Positions 58,170-64,000 of a stretch of DNA of 64,000 bases are shown piece by piece. Each line of letters opens with the position of its first letter. Positions within the stretch are counted from its first letter, which is position 1. The stretch covers positions 1,860,001 to 1,924,000 of the forward strand of contig NZ_SISG01000001.1 in assembly GCF_004310685.1 (NCBI RefSeq), written 5' to 3'. Below the pieces are notes generated by a model that was not told where the DNA came from, did not search any database, and worked only from the letters and a program-made list of their open reading frames with translations. Both the position numbers and the translations under genes were made by a program. Source of the stretch: Glaciihabitans arcticus (GTDB lineage: Bacteria; Actinomycetota; Actinomycetes; Actinomycetales; Microbacteriaceae).

Positions 58170-58243
58170 GAGGGTTCCTTCCACGAAGGATCGCGGGCGG
58201 GTCCGCGGCGATCCAGCATGAGTCTGCGCCTCGTCGGGCTGCT

Positions 58244-58260
58244 TGTCAACTTAGTTGACA
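58244..58260. promoter_or_regulatory. 17-base palindromic operator between SDR and hydrolase genes
   Basis: TGTCAACTTAGTTGACA has perfect seven-base arms around TTA. It lies in the 123-base divergent gap between the SDR and hydrolase genes. The sequence is unlike the operator of the neighbouring TetR gene, so a different regulator is expected. Confidence 0.75.
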
Positions 58261-58292
58261 CCTGCGAAGATGGGGCGATTCAAGGAGGAGTC

Positions 58293-59190
58293 ATGACCGC
58301 GTTTCATCCCGATCTCGCACTCGGCCGGTTCATCCCGCCGCTGTCTTTTGGTCCGCGCATCGCGAAGCTGCTGACGGGCGCGAAACCGAAGGTCCCGGCC
58401 ACTCCCGACGACATGTCGATTGAGGATGTCACGACCGACACCGTCTCCCTCCGCGTCTACCGGCCGCGGGCCGCGACCGGTGCGACGCCGGCCCTGTTCT
58501 GGGTCCACGGCGGCGGCTACATCCAGGGCAGCCCCGAACAGGACGAGCTCTCGAGCATCGGCTTCGCGCGCGAACTCGGCATCACGGTTGTCGCACTGCG
58601 CTACCGCCTCTCCCCCGAGCATCCCTCCCCGGCCCGCGATCGAGGATGCCTACGCCGGCCTGCTCTGGACATTCGCGCACGAGGACATCGATCCCACTCG
58701 CGTCGCGATCGGCGGGGCGAGCGCGGGTGCGGGGCTCGCTGCGGGGCTCGCCCTCTACGCGCACGACAGAGGTGAGGTCACCCCGGTGTTCCAATTGCTC
58801 GTCTACCCGATGCTCGACGACCGCACGGTCACGCGCACCGACCACGACACCCGGGGCGTGCGCGTCTGGACGCCCGGCAGCAACCGCTTCGGCTGGACGT
58901 CTTACCTCGGTCACGAACCGGGACTTCCCACTGCCAGCGAGTACGCCGCTCCCGCTCGCCGCAATGACCTCCGTGGCCTCCCACCCGCCTGGATCGGCGT
59001 CGGCACCCTCGACCTTTTCTTCGATGAGGATGTCGCGTACGCGCGTCGCCTGCTGGATGCGGGTGTGCCGTGCGACACGTTCATCGTGCCGGGGGCGTTT
59101 CACGGGTTCGACGCGCTGTTCCGCACGAAGCCGGTATCGCGTGAGTTCTGGCGCGAGCAGGCTCGCGCGCTTCGGGAGGCGCTCGCCTAA
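58293..59190 (+). pseudogene. Alpha/beta hydrolase (HSL-type lipase/esterase) interrupted by a +1 frameshift
   Basis: The reading starts at ATG 58293 (MTAFHPDLALGRF) after AAGGAGGAG. The first part has the HSL oxyanion motif WVHGGGYIQGS and YRLSPEHPSPA. One extra C in the run at 58633-58635 then shifts the frame; the rest continues in another frame as AIEDAYAGLLWTFAHEDIDP, the nucleophile GASAGAG, LLVYPMLDD and the C-terminal PGAFHGFD with the His. The restored protein would have ~298 residues, normal for the family. It is a recent pseudogene or a one-base sequencing error. It shares an operator with the divergent SDR gene. Confidence 0.85.
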
Positions 59191-59257
59191 CGCGTTCGAG
59201 ACCTTTCGGCGGAGTGAGCTCGCCACGGCGGGTTCGAACCGCCAAAACCGGCTCCCG

Positions 59258-59317
59258 CTCGCGGCTTTCGGATCAACCCGCGAGTTTCGGCACGCGAGTT
59301 GGTCCGAAATCCGCGAG
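59258..59317. repeat. Imperfect long hairpin
   Basis: CTCGCGGCTTTCGGATCAAC (59258-59277) with following CCGCG pairs with CGCGAGTTGGTCCGAAATCC (59293-59312) and GCGAG, with a few mismatches. The stretch 59191-59347 holds no gene; the hairpin may terminate the hydrolase transcript. Confidence 0.5.
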
Positions 59318-59347
59318 GCGGCACGAGCCCTGCCCTAGCGTGGGTGC

Positions 59348-59995
59348 ATGATCCGCTGGGGTGTGACCGTCGCCGCAGCGGGACTCGCGCTCGGCGTCGC
59401 CGCCCGCTCGCTCGACCTGCTGCCCCCGCCCTTCATGTGGGAGCTCGCCGGCCTCGTCTCCTCCGTCGGGTCGTGGGGACTGTTCGCCGTGGTGATCGGG
59501 TTCGTCGCGACATCCCGCAAGCGCGCGGCCATCGGCGCCGCGACGGGTCTCGCGGCTGCTTCACTCATCTACTACGCCCTGTCGTTCGCGAGCGGACGCT
59601 GGCAGACCCAGTTCTCGGAAGCCTTCAGCGACATGCCCGACCCCGCCGTGGGGCTCGGGGTGCTGCTGCGCAGTCTGGCGCTGTGGCTGGCCGCATCTCT
59701 GGTCGGCGGTCCGGTGCTCGGGCTTGTCGGTCGCAGCATCCGCCGCGCGACTCCCCAAGCGTCAGCGTTGGTCGCCGCCGGCGCGACACTGCTTCTCAGT
59801 GCGTCCGCCGCCGTGCGGATGTGGACCTACAGCACGTTCGAGACGAGATCCGTTCTCGAAATCATCACCGTCGTGATCGGGATGACGTTCCTCGCCCTCT
59901 ACGCCTTCGCGAAGCGCGGCACCTTCTCGCCGTCGACCTCCACGGTCTCCTCGAACATCGCCGCGGGGCGCACCCACAGCCCGAACTCGCCGTAG
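59348..59995 (+). CDS. Membrane protein of unknown function
   Basis: This 215-residue protein has about six membrane segments (WGVTVAAAGLALGVAA, GLVSSVGSWGLFAVVIGFVA, AAIGAATGLAAASLIYYAL, LWLAASLVGGPVLGLVG, ALVAAGATLLLSASAAV, IITVVIGMTFLALYAFA). The last ~30 residues are encoded within the convergent DUF1653 gene and look like read-through sequence. ATG 59348 was used. No family call beyond a DUF6518-like small membrane protein. Confidence 0.7.
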   Translation: MIRWGVTVAAAGLALGVAARSLDLLPPPFMWELAGLVSSVGSWGLFAVVIGFVATSRKRAAIGAATGLAAASLIYYALSFASGRWQTQFSEAFSDMPDPAVGLGVLLRSLALWLAASLVGGPVLGLVGRSIRRATPQASALVAAGATLLLSASAAVRMWTYSTFETRSVLEIITVVIGMTFLALYAFAKRGTFSPSTSTVSSNIAAGRTHSPNSP

Positions 59996-60102
59996 AGCGC
60001 GCGGTAGACGACGAGCGACTCCTCGGTCTCGGAGTGGGTCGCGAGACCCAGCACCTCGTAGTCGTTGCCCTTGTAGTGGCGGTAGAGCCCGCGTTCGATC
60101 AC
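59899..60102 (-). CDS. DUF1653 protein
   Basis: This 67-residue protein fits DUF1653: GLYRHYKGNDYEVLGLATHS, EESLVVYRALYGEFGLWVRP and the closing ETVEVDGEKVPRF. GTG 60102 overlaps the VOC gene stop by one base (TAGTG), so it is co-translated with it. The family has a ubiquitin-like or SH3-like beta fold and no known function. It overlaps the convergent membrane gene by 97 bases. Confidence 0.9.
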   Translation of the reverse strand: MIERGLYRHYKGNDYEVLGLATHSETEESLVVYRALYGEFGLWVRPAAMFEETVEVDGEKVPRFAKA

Positions 60103-60503
60103 TAGCCCTGCTCGATACGCACGGTGTTGCCCGAGGGGTCGCGGAAGGCGCAGTCGCGCGGACCCCAGTCCTGGTCGGACGGCTCCTGCATCACCTCGGC
60201 GCCCGAGGCGAGCAGCTTCTCGAAGACGGCGTCCACGCTGTCGACCCGGAATGCGACGGCCGAGAGCACGCCCTTCGTGAGCAGCTCCTGCAGCGCGTCG
60301 CCGTCCTCCTGCGAGCGGCCGGCGTAGGGCGTGGACAGCACAACGCCGAGGCCCTCCTGGTCGGAGCTGCCGAGCGTCGCCCAGCGGAAACCGCCGTAGG
60401 AGACGTCGTTCTGGATCTCGAGTCCGAGGCCGTCGCGGTAGAACCCGAGCGACTCCTCCACATCGGTGACGGTCACGTGTGCGTATCGGAGTTGAATCGT
60501 CAT
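60102..60503 (-). CDS. VOC superfamily (glyoxalase-like) protein
   Basis: This 133-residue protein has two beta-alpha-beta3 modules: LRYAHVTVTDVEESLGFYRD and SAVAFRVDSVDAVFEKLLAS, ending in DCAFRDPSGNTVRIEQ. Members bind a divalent metal through His/Glu and act as glyoxalases, dioxygenases or antibiotic-binding proteins. It follows the AraC gene by 9 bases on the same strand and precedes the DUF1653 gene. Confidence 0.88.
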   Translation of the reverse strand: MTIQLRYAHVTVTDVEESLGFYRDGLGLEIQNDVSYGGFRWATLGSSDQEGLGVVLSTPYAGRSQEDGDALQELLTKGVLSAVAFRVDSVDAVFEKLLASGAEVMQEPSDQDWGPRDCAFRDPSGNTVRIEQG

Positions 60504-60512
60504 GGGGCCACT

Positions 60513-60947
60513 CTAGGCAGCGGTGACGTTATCCGCTTCTCGAAATCTGCTCGATCTGCGGGGTCGCATCACGACTTTCGACGTGCAATTGGGCAGGGAT
60601 GTCACACCCTCGTGCTCCCGCGCGCGGTACGCACTCGGACTCAGACCGACGATCTCGGTGAAGCGCGAGCTGAACGAGCCGAGGGACGTCGAGCCGACGG
60701 CCATGCAGGCGTCGGTGACCGTCATCCCGCCTCGCAGCAGCGACATGGCGCGCTCGATGCGACGCGTCATGAGGTAGCCATAGGGCGTCTCGCCGTACGC
60801 GGCGCGGAACTGGCGCGAGAAATGCGCCGGCGACATGAGCGCCTTCGCCGCGATGGTCGGCACGTCAAGCGGACGCGCGTACTCGCGGTCGATGAGGTCA
60901 CGGGCGCGACGCAGCAGCGTCAGCATCTCCATGCGCTCAGGGGTCAT
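60513..60947 (-). CDS. AraC family regulator (DNA-binding domain only)
   Basis: This 144-residue protein consists of the two HTH motifs of AraC: VPTIAAKALMSPAHFSRQFR with TPYGYLMTRRIERAMSLLR, and TVTDACMAVGSTSLGSFSSRF with VGLSPSAYR. It lacks a separate ligand-binding domain. The frame is open upstream, but ATG 60947 gives the family start. It leads the AraC-VOC-DUF1653 operon, an arrangement in which the VOC protein is often the regulated partner. Confidence 0.88.
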   Translation of the reverse strand: MTPERMEMLTLLRRARDLIDREYARPLDVPTIAAKALMSPAHFSRQFRAAYGETPYGYLMTRRIERAMSLLRGGMTVTDACMAVGSTSLGSFSSRFTEIVGLSPSAYRAREHEGVTSLPNCTSKVVMRPRRSSRFREADNVTAA

Positions 60948-60984
60948 GGGGTTCAGGGTAGCCCGTGGAGCTCTGTACGCAAAA

Positions 60985-61042
60985 GAGCCGGTTCCGGACG
61001 GATGACACTCTTCGCGAGACGTCATTCGTCCGAAACCGGCTC
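60985..61042 (-). terminator. Long terminator hairpin
   Basis: GAGCCGGTTCCGGACGGATG plus AC (60985-61006) pairs with GTCATTCGTCCGAAACCGGC plus TC (61021-61042), with two positions that become G-U pairs in RNA and a 14-base loop. It separates the sigma-factor operon from the AraC gene. Confidence 0.75.
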
Positions 61043-61054
61043 CTTCGTGGGGAC

Positions 61055-61639
61055 TCAGTACGACGAGGTGTACAGCGCCTCGAGCTCGGGGGTCTTGGGG
61101 CCGCTCAGCCCGCAGCTCCAGATGTTCTCGCCGTCGGAGGCGAGCAGGTAGGTCGTTCCCGCCTCGTACATCACGCCGCCGCCGTCGGAGATCTCGGGGT
61201 TGCCCTGCAGCACCTGCACCTTGTCGTTGATCTCGCCCTTGAAGACGTTCGACACGTCGAGGTTGACGTCGCCGCCCTCGACGGAGGTCGCGGTCGCCTC
61301 GAACGCGATCGTCGCGGTCTGCATGATCTCGACGGTCGGCTCCGCGCACTTGAGCGAGGTGGCCATCGGGTCGACGACCGGGGCGGAGAACACGGTGACC
61401 GGCTCCGGTCCCGCAGTCAGGCTCGGGATGACGAACGCGCCGACTATAGCGAGCGCAGCGACACCGCCGACGAGGCCCCAGATGAGTGGAGCACGCTTGC
61501 GGGAGACGGGAGCAGAAGTTGTTGTGTCGGTCATGATGGCACCCTTCAGGGAATGGAACTGGCTGGGATCGAGTGGGGAGAGTGATGCCGCCGGGTCTGC
61601 GCTCCTGAGAACGCTCTTCAGCTCGTCATCGTTGTTCAT
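61055..61639 (-). CDS. Membrane protein partner of the ECF sigma factor
   Basis: This 194-residue protein has a short cytoplasmic N-terminus (DDELKSVLRSADPAASLSPL), one membrane segment (LIWGLVGGVAALAIVGAFVI) and an extracytoplasmic beta domain with two cysteines (LKCAEPTVEI and WSCGLSG). Position right after an ECF sigma gene with an ATGA overlap suggests an anti-sigma-like role. It has no zinc H-x3-C-x2-C motif and its N-terminus is short, so this is not certain. Confidence 0.7.
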   Translation of the reverse strand: MNNDDELKSVLRSADPAASLSPLDPSQFHSLKGAIMTDTTTSAPVSRKRAPLIWGLVGGVAALAIVGAFVIPSLTAGPEPVTVFSAPVVDPMATSLKCAEPTVEIMQTATIAFEATATSVEGGDVNLDVSNVFKGEINDKVQVLQGNPEISDGGGVMYEAGTTYLLASDGENIWSCGLSGPKTPELEALYTSSY

Positions 61640-62169
61640 GCGGTTTCTCCTTCCTTCACTCCTGTATGTCCCAGCACGGGGGCATCCTTTCCGATTTCCT
61701 CACGAAGTTTTGCGCGCGCCCGGTGCAGGCGGATCGTGGCCGCATTCACGCTGATGTCGAGCACCGTCGCGATCTGGCTGAGGTCGAGGTCGTCCCATGC
61801 CCAGAGCTTCACGATCTCGGCGTCCTTGCCGCGGAGTCGCGCGACCGCGTCGAGGATATAGCCGGCGTCCCCCTCCGCATGATCCCGCACGTCCTGGGGC
61901 GGGTCGACGGTGGCGATCCGGGTGAACAGGCGCCGCTGCCTGCGCTGCGAGCGCTCGGCATTGGCGAGCTGCAGCCGCGCGACGCCGATCGCCCAGGGGA
62001 TCGCGTCGGCGGGAACGTCATCCAGTCGTCGCCAGAGAACCAGCAGAGTCTCGCTGGTGACATCGTCTTCGGTGGCCGGGTCGGTGCGTCGGGCGAGGTA
62101 GCGGCGCACGGGTTCGACGACGGCGCGCATCACGCGCTCGAAGTCATCGTCTCTGTTCACGGTCCCCAC
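61636..62169 (-). CDS. ECF-type RNA polymerase sigma factor
   Basis: This 177-residue protein has the two ECF regions. Sigma-2 is seen in YLARRTDPATEDDVTSETLL and AIPWAIGVARLQLANAERSQ. Sigma-4 is seen in DAEIVKLWAWDDLDLSQIAT and VNAATIRLHRARAKLREEI. It redirects RNA polymerase to stress promoters. The start is GTG 62169. It overlaps the membrane partner gene. Confidence 0.9.
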   Translation of the reverse strand: MGTVNRDDDFERVMRAVVEPVRRYLARRTDPATEDDVTSETLLVLWRRLDDVPADAIPWAIGVARLQLANAERSQRRQRRLFTRIATVDPPQDVRDHAEGDAGYILDAVARLRGKDAEIVKLWAWDDLDLSQIATVLDISVNAATIRLHRARAKLREEIGKDAPVLGHTGVKEGETA

Positions 62170-62240
62170 ACGGTGTTATGTCCGGCTACGGGCCCAGTCT
62201 TTCAGATCGTTTCGACGCTCAGCGCGTGGGTTGGCGACCG

Positions 62241-62264
62241 GCGCGGGAGTCCGGACTCCCGCGC
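62241..62264. repeat. Perfect 24-base palindrome
   Basis: GCGCGGGAGTCC is directly followed by its inverted copy GGACTCCCGCGC. Nearby, GTCGCCAGGGCACGCGC (62268-62284) recurs as GTCACCAGGGCACGCGC (62318-62334). The gap 62170-62337 holds these repeats and no gene. It may terminate transcripts of the small membrane gene. Confidence 0.6.
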
Positions 62265-62337
62265 TCGTCGCCAGGGCACGCGCTGAACACGTGGCAGGTT
62301 CCGCGCCCCCGCACCCGTCACCAGGGCACGCGCCGAG

Positions 62338-62541
62338 CTACGCGCGCGATCTGCGAGCCACCCGAAGCAGCAGCGCGATCACGGTGAGCACTGCGCCGAT
62401 GCCGGCCACCCACCAACCGATCACCCAGAGGGCGCCAGCGCCGATGTTCGCGTCGGGGGTATCCATGAGCACGAGCATGAGCCAGCCGGCCAGCGCACTG
62501 AGCAGGCCGAGGGCGGTGATGACAATTGCTGTCTTGAGCAT
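62338..62541 (-). CDS. Small two-helix membrane protein
   Basis: This 67-residue protein has two membrane segments, TAIVITALGLLSALAGWLML and WVIGWWVAGIGAVLTVIALL, and a basic end RVARRSRA. ATG 62541 was chosen as it starts just before the first segment; it lies 14 bases after the DUF1345 gene. No family was recognised. Confidence 0.75.
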   Translation of the reverse strand: MLKTAIVITALGLLSALAGWLMLVLMDTPDANIGAGALWVIGWWVAGIGAVLTVIALLLRVARRSRA

Positions 62542-62555
62542 GGGGTTCCTTTCCG

Positions 62556-63266
62556 TCAGCCGGCGAGAAGCCGACCGAAGAGCAGCGAGACCATCATGGC
62601 GATGATGACCGAGTTGAAAACGAAGGCGATGATGACGTTGCTGCGCACAACCCGCCAGGCTGTTCGGGATGAGATATCGGCGGGCACTGTTGCGGCCATG
62701 GTGGAGAGCAGCACGGCCAGGGTCAGGTAGTCGCTGAAGCGGGCCGCTTCCGGAAAGTGGAACTTCAGGTGGGGCTCGTCGTGCACGCCGGCGCCGAGGC
62801 GCAGGTAGCTCTGCGCGAAAGAGAACACCATCAGCACCCACGAACTCGCGACGGTGAGCAGCGCGAGCCCGACGTAGATCGCATCACTGCGGAACTCCGG
62901 CTGCTGCGCAACCACGATCGTGATGGCGACGGCAGCCACCGCAGCCGAGATGGTGGTGTTCGTGGCACCGGTCACCCCGAGGAACCGCTGGATCGGGCTG
63001 CGCTCGGCGCTCTCGTCCGCGACGGTCACCCGTTTCAGCAGCTCGCCGTCGAGGCGGGAGTACACGAAGGTGCTCCAGGTTGCGTAGATGGCGGTGTATA
63101 CCGGCCACAGCACGAGGTACGCCGTCACGAGGAACAGCGTCGGGTCTTCATACTCGACACCCACCACACCGGCGAGGAAGAACATCACACCCGTCGCGAA
63201 GAGCGCGGACACCACGGAACTCACCGTGACTCGGAACAGGTCGGTTCTTGGCATGCGACGGGACAT
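62556..63266 (-). CDS. DUF1345 membrane protein
   Basis: This 236-residue protein has about five membrane segments (FRVTVSSVVSALFATGVMFF, FLVTAYLVLWPVYTAIYATW, ISAAVAAVAITIVVAQQ, YVGLALLTVASSWVLMVFSF, VRSNVIIAFVFNSVIIAMMV). The stretch FSFAQSYLRLG and FSDYLTLAVLLSTMA match DUF1345. The function is unknown. ATG 63266 was chosen over in-frame upstream starts. Confidence 0.87.
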   Translation of the reverse strand: MSRRMPRTDLFRVTVSSVVSALFATGVMFFLAGVVGVEYEDPTLFLVTAYLVLWPVYTAIYATWSTFVYSRLDGELLKRVTVADESAERSPIQRFLGVTGATNTTISAAVAAVAITIVVAQQPEFRSDAIYVGLALLTVASSWVLMVFSFAQSYLRLGAGVHDEPHLKFHFPEAARFSDYLTLAVLLSTMAATVPADISSRTAWRVVRSNVIIAFVFNSVIIAMMVSLLFGRLLAG

Positions 63267-63374
63267 GCTTGGGGAGCCTACCGTTCCCGTATCGACGCTC
63301 TCTCGAACGACAGGTGATCTACCCATGTCGACGAGTCAAAACCATGGCCCAGGAACACAGTCAAGTGTTGCGCG

Positions 63375-64000
63375 CTATTCCTCTCCGAACCCGTCCGCGG
63401 CCATGGCTCGCACGGCCTCGACGGCGTCGGCCGCCTGCGGTCCTGTTGCCGAGATCCGGATGACGTTGCCCTGCGCCGACCCGAGCGTCAGCACCGCGAT
63501 CAGGCTCGCGGCGGACACCGGACCCTTGCCCGAGGTGAGATCCTCGAGCTTCACGGCGGCGTCGAACTCCGACACGGTTTTCACCAGCATCGAGACCGGG
63601 CGCGCGTGCAGCCCCGCCGGGTTTACGAGGGTGACCTCGGCAGTGACGGCGTCGGGCTCAGTGGGTGGCTGAGCAGCTGAAGGCTGGGCAGCAGGGGCAG
63701 GACCCACCGCCCCCTGCTTGGGCTCCATCGCGCGGCTTGCCTCGCGGGCTACGTCATCCAGAGACGAACCGGCGGCAGCCAACACAACGGCGGCGACCAG
63801 CCCCTCAACGAATGGCCCATCGCTCAGTCGCACCTCGCAGTCGGACGACCGGAACTCCAGCCCCATCTCGGCGGACATCACGGCCGACCCGAGGTCCATG
63901 AAGACCAGCACGCCGTCGTCGGAGGCGACCTCGTCGATCGCGGATGCGACCCGCGTCGCATCCGTGCCGATCACGTCGTCACCGGCTCCGGCCGCGAGCG
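63375..64000 (-). CDS. dhaM: DhaM-HPr fusion protein, C-terminal part (5' end outside window)
   Basis: The visible ~208 residues begin inside an EIIA-mannose-type domain (LAAGAGDDVIGTDATRV, then VLVFMDLGSAVMSAEMGLEF), the DhaM phosphotransfer subunit of dihydroxyacetone kinase. The N-terminal His-bearing part is upstream. After a Pro/Ala/Gln-rich linker comes an HPr domain with the phosphorylation site NPAGLHARP and GKGPVSAASLIAVLTLGS around the second conserved Ser. Such DhaM-HPr fusions shuttle phosphate from PEP via Enzyme I to DhaL. The GTG at 63974 is internal. Confidence 0.87.
   Translation of the reverse strand, partial: LAAGAGDDVIGTDATRVASAIDEVASDDGVLVFMDLGSAVMSAEMGLEFRSSDCEVRLSDGPFVEGLVAAVVLAAAGSSLDDVAREASRAMEPKQGAVGPAPAAQPSAAQPPTEPDAVTAEVTLVNPAGLHARPVSMLVKTVSEFDAAVKLEDLTSGKGPVSAASLIAVLTLGSAQGNVIRISATGPQAADAVEAVRAMAADGFGEE

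Overview
The window is a 64 kb chromosomal segment from a high-GC Actinomycetota. The gene families point to the Microbacteriaceae or a close Micrococcales relative: an SF1-helicase-like protein with a C-terminal MTES_1575-type nuclease domain, DUF4349 lipoproteins, the neighbourhood mscL / FmdB-type zinc ribbon / 5-FCL / galU / tRNA-Ala, and intergenic palindromes built on TTGAGTAG and TTTCGATAC. Coding density is high, same-strand genes often overlap by 1-14 bases (ATGA or GTGA junctions), and no gap without a gene exceeds about 300 bases. No rRNA, CRISPR array, insertion sequence or prophage was seen.

Layout. 1-12.1 kb: the 3' end of hrpA, then a divergent organosulfur locus. One arm has a flavin monooxygenase, a five-gene peptide/nickel-type ABC importer and an FMN reductase; the other has a MetY-like sulfhydrylase, an SsuD-like monooxygenase and an alpha/beta hydrolase. 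12.1-14.3 kb: a histidine-ammonia-lyase homologue without its catalytic motif, an SRPBCC protein and an acetyltransferase. 14.3-18.0 kb: class I ribonucleotide reductase nrdA-nrdB under paired NrdR boxes and DnaA boxes. NrdB has Phe where the radical Tyr should be (class Ic pattern), and the redox-active CxxC tail of NrdA lies in a separate 24-codon ORF behind the nrdA stop. 18-25 kb: MFS transporter, FMN reductase, hydrolases, aldo/keto reductase, luciferase-like oxidoreductase. 25-28.3 kb: trypsin-like protease, a secreted protein/lipoprotein pair divergent from an XRE regulator across a nested dyad, and a DUF6907-like protein. 28.4-32.6 kb: tRNA-Ala(CGC), membrane protein, acetyltransferase, galU, 5-FCL, zinc ribbon, mscL.

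32.6-42.2 kb: repeats, a previously unlisted 59-codon ORF translationally coupled to a degenerate helicase/nuclease gene, a coiled-coil membrane protein, aldose epimerase, PEBP protein, TOPRIM protein, DUF2277, GDSL hydrolase and alpha/beta hydrolase. 42.4-45.6 kb: a secreted four-cysteine protein followed by a three-gene ABC transporter, the best candidate here for an undescribed secreted-peptide system. 45.6-48.0 kb: an osmoprotectant-type importer without an ATPase gene. 48.2-51.7 kb: murF-alr-ddl, which make D-Ala-D-Ala and attach it to the peptidoglycan precursor. 51.7-59.2 kb: DUF2185, PPOX, GIY-YIG, SDR, zinc-ribbon/nuclease, 2OG-Fe(II) oxygenase, a DHFR-like/TetR pair over a perfect operator, and an SDR/alpha-beta hydrolase pair over another operator, the hydrolase being frameshifted. 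59.3-64 kb: membrane protein, DUF1653, VOC/AraC pair, ECF sigma factor with a membrane partner, DUF1345, and the 3' part of a DhaM-HPr fusion running off the window.

All function calls come from reading motifs by eye; no database search was run.
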